Below are positions 5,119-5,158 of a stretch of DNA of 5,158 nucleotides, in pieces. The stretch's first letter is position 1, and the number at the start of each line of letters is the position of its first letter. The translations under genes and the position numbers were made by a program. Origin of the DNA: Rhodospirillaceae bacterium (GTDB lineage: Bacteria > Pseudomonadota > Alphaproteobacteria > UBA9219); the NCBI GenBank assembly GCA_003504035.1, contig DOBW01000192.1:1215-6372 (forward strand). Reading direction: 5' to 3'. The notes below the pieces were generated by a model. That model did not search any database, had not been told where the DNA came from, and saw only the letters and a list, made by a program, of their open reading frames with translations.

Positions 5119-5158
5119 GTTTTCCCCTCGCCGTTATGTGTTAAGCAACAAAAAACCC
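5119..5158 (-). other. Leader upstream of portal gene; possible end of an upstream gene or terminator
   Basis: These 40 nt precede the portal start on the coding strand and run off the window. They begin GGGTTTTTTG, which could be the tail of an intrinsic terminator whose stem lies outside. Two of the three reading frames close here: TAA at 5143-5141 and TAA at 5136-5134, so an upstream gene may end in this stretch. In GTA-like clusters that neighbour is usually the large terminase subunit, but nothing here identifies it. The last part holds the portal Shine-Dalgarno sequence. No promoter is recognisable. Confidence 0.4.
5124..5128 (-). promoter_or_regulatory. Shine-Dalgarno site of the portal gene
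   Basis: AGGGG (within GAGGGG) lies 5 nt before the ATG at 5118 on the coding strand. It supports this start over any internal methionine, the next of which would remove the conserved N-terminal part of the portal. Confidence 0.7.

Noticed and set aside
1..5158. CRISPR array, tRNA, integrase, attachment sites or insertion-sequence ends
   Set aside because: I looked for direct-repeat arrays, cloverleaf-like inverted repeats, transposase motifs and terminal inverted repeats and saw none. The window is essentially filled by structural genes.

Overview
The window is one co-directional block of tailed-phage morphogenesis genes, all on the minus strand, so it is read from position 5158 down to 1. 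The proteins look like the head and head-tail-connector module of the gene transfer agent (GTA) and prophage family of Alphaproteobacteria, typified by RcGTA of Rhodobacter capsulatus. Family assignments come from remembered family motifs, not from a search. The host is most likely an alphaproteobacterium. Base composition is moderate (somewhat under half G+C by eye), lower than typical Rhodobacterales. No tRNA, integrase, transposase, CRISPR array or host metabolic gene is visible, so the window cannot say whether this is an active prophage, a domesticated GTA or a remnant.

Layout in transcription order: a 40-nt leader that probably holds the end of an upstream gene or terminator (5158-5119); HK97-type portal (5118-3904); HK97-type prohead protease (3894-3280); HK97-fold major capsid protein (3279-2053); a 132-aa beta-rich unknown protein (2029-1631); a 94-nt gap with a terminator-like hairpin (about 1601-1568); a 90-aa unknown protein (1536-1264); a gp6-type head-tail adaptor (1229-633); a gp16/g7-type head-tail stopper (642-337); and the first 108 residues of a DUF2460/TIGR02217 protein, the GTA g12 distal-tail family (324-1, cut by the window edge). 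Spacing is tight throughout. Each start has a recognisable Shine-Dalgarno sequence, though that of the 90-aa gene is weak. Two junctions are especially compact: protease stop and capsid start abut, and adaptor and stopper overlap by 10 nt.

How the genes would work together: the portal nucleates the procapsid and is the DNA channel, the protease matures the capsid protein (which carries an N-terminal delta-like segment), adaptor and stopper close the packaged head and form the tail interface, and the g12-like protein belongs to the distal tail/baseplate. The 132-aa and 90-aa proteins sit between capsid and adaptor, where RcGTA has no genes, and may be accessory head proteins.

The most notable point is the junction stopper to g12-like protein. 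In RcGTA four or more genes lie between them (tail terminator g8, major tail tube g9, g10 and tape measure g11). Here the two are 12 nt apart, with a clean Shine-Dalgarno sequence. Either the tail-tube genes have moved elsewhere, or the particle has no long tail tube, or this is a reduced cluster. Secondary points are the hairpin between the capsid-proximal and connector genes, an A9 homopolymer in the protease gene, and the two unassigned proteins.
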